A stretch of DNA of 64,000 nt. Origin: CAWEWH01 sp963812775. Lineage in GTDB: Bacteria > Pseudomonadota > Alphaproteobacteria > Rhizobiales > Beijerinckiaceae. Below, piece by piece: positions 63,113-64,000 of the stretch (its first letter is position 1; every line of letters begins with the position of its first letter). Under the pieces are notes generated by a model. It worked only from the letters and a program-made list of their open reading frames with translations. It was not told the origin of the DNA and did not search any database. The stretch spans positions 496,001-560,000 of the forward strand of contig CAWEWH010000005.1 in assembly GCA_963812775.1 (NCBI GenBank), read 5' to 3'. The position numbers and the translations under genes were made by a program.

Positions 63113-64000
63113 CTATTGCTTCGGCGGTTGCGCCGTCTCCCCGGTGAGCAGCGGCGTGATGCGCCGCGCCGTCACCCGCCGGTTGACGCGCGAGGGGCCG
63201 TCGACCTGTTCCTTGAGATATTGCTCGCCGTAGCCCTGCGTCGTCAGGTTCTCGGGCGGGATCTGGAACTCCTGCGTCAGGATCGTGGCCACCGATTCGG
63301 CGCGCCGGTCCGACAGCGACAGGTTGTCCACGTCCGGGCCGACCGCGTCGGTGTGGCCCTCGATGAGGAACACCTCGTTGGGGTTCTGGCCGATGGCGCG
63401 GCGGATGGCATTGGCGATGACCGAAAGCCGCGCCACCTGATCGGGCGTCACCTCCCATGAGCCTGACTCGAAGGTGATCGTGTCGATGTCCACCGACGGC
63501 ATGCGGGCCCTGACATTGGGGCTGTAGCGCACCTCGTCGAGCGTATAGGCGCGCTCGATGTCGTCCACCGGCGGCGCCGTCAGCGCGCCGTAGATCAGCT
63601 CTTCGTTCGCGCCCTCGGCCTCGACGATGTAGCGCTCGCGCGGGATGCGGATGCGCGGCGGGCCGATATCGACGAAATAGCCGCCCGCCGACGGCGGCGG
63701 CCGGCCGCCGAACGAATTGTCGATGATGATGATCTCGCGCCCGTCGTTGAGCCGTCGCGCGCGCCGCACGAGCCGGCCGTCGGCATCCACCACCGTGACG
63801 ATCGACACGCCGCCGGCGCGCTGCGTCACCGTCACCACCTCGCTGCCGCGCCGCTCGCTGCGGACGTTGCCGCCGCTGAATCTCCGGAAGCGTTCGGTCT
63901 CGTCGTGGCGAATGATGGTGCGGTTGTTCTCGCGCACGATGGTGCGGCCGGGCTCGCGGATGACGACGCGGTCGCCTTCGCGGCTCTCGCGCCGCTCGCG
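63113..64000 (-). CDS. OmpA-family outer-membrane/peptidoglycan-binding protein (N-terminus outside window)
   Basis: The frame is open to the window end, so the start is missing; 295 residues are visible. The N-terminal visible part is Arg/Glu-rich and repetitive (RVVIREPGRTIVRENNRTII), followed by a central domain and a C-terminal OmpA domain: DTITFESGSWEVTPDQVARL, VFLIEGHTDAVGPDVDNL, LSDRRAESVATILTQEF, LTTQGYGEQYLKEQ and NRRVTARR, the peptidoglycan-binding signature with the GHTD Asp and the NRRV Arg. The rich Arg/Glu stretch suggests an extended periplasmic or surface segment. Confidence 0.88.
   Translation of the reverse strand, partial: RERRESREGDRVVIREPGRTIVRENNRTIIRHDETERFRRFSGGNVRSERRGSEVVTVTQRAGGVSIVTVVDADGRLVRRARRLNDGREIIIIDNSFGGRPPPSAGGYFVDIGPPRIRIPRERYIVEAEGANEELIYGALTAPPVDDIERAYTLDEVRYSPNVRARMPSVDIDTITFESGSWEVTPDQVARLSVIANAIRRAIGQNPNEVFLIEGHTDAVGPDVDNLSLSDRRAESVATILTQEFQIPPENLTTQGYGEQYLKEQVDGPSRVNRRVTARRITPLLTGETAQPPKQ

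Overview
The window looks like chromosomal DNA of a GC-rich alphaproteobacterium of the order Hyphomicrobiales (Rhizobiales), close to the Bradyrhizobium/Xanthobacteraceae side. Support comes from the alphaproteobacterial order of the parAB-rsmG-mnmG-mnmE, rho-hemJ-hemE and hisB-H-A-F-E-coaA blocks, the abundant palindromic repeats typical of this order, multi-GAF sensor kinases, and ABC_sub_bind substrate-binding proteins. It spans the likely replication origin: hemE and the ppsR/DUF299 gene diverge around an AT-richer gap (48288-48638) holding a full CtrA site and several GANTC (CcrM) sites, as at Caulobacter Cori. Two parS sites lie about 23-25 kb to the left beside parAB.

Layout. 1-3.8 kb: nitrogen block (amtB, tesB, glnK, second amtB cut by the window edge) with a sigma-54 promoter before glnK. 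4.3-14.3 kb: FAD monooxygenase, ccmAB, aconitase, and leuS-lptE-holA. 14.3-20.6 kb: epoxide hydrolase, GNAT, hybrid histidine kinase, membrane adenylate cyclase and two small exported proteins. 20.7-26.6 kb: chromosome partition and tRNA-modification operon. 26.6-37.6 kb: a DUF255 protein, then an apparent seven-gene operon of four tandem substrate-binding proteins, a 1163-residue histidine kinase, a DivK-like regulator and a regulator-cyclase, with no permease or ATPase. 38.0-43.7 kb: an exported proteolysis cluster (lipoprotein, astacin-like metalloprotease, two degenerate trypsin-like proteins, TPR-like protein) with three in-frame stops. 44-48.3 kb: rho, RHH regulator, hemJ, a broken DUF559 gene and hemE. 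48.3-57.4 kb: origin, then ppsR-maf-aroE-coaE-dnaQ, secB, tim44-like, mltA, smr, an XRE regulator, a PfkB kinase and a YjbR protein. 57.4-64 kb: the his operon with a second DUF559 gene spliced in, coaA, and an OmpA-type protein cut by the window end.

Two sequence-level themes stand out. First, four genes carry single-base frameshifts (leuS twice, hisF, DUF559-1). Three of the four are an extra A turning a GANTC methylation site into GAANTC, which points to a sequencing artefact at CcrM-methylated sites, not real gene loss. Second, several families of palindromic repeats lie between and inside genes; one family encodes part of the LptE N-terminus and accompanies both DUF559 genes, which are coupled into the hem and his operons through ATGA overlaps.
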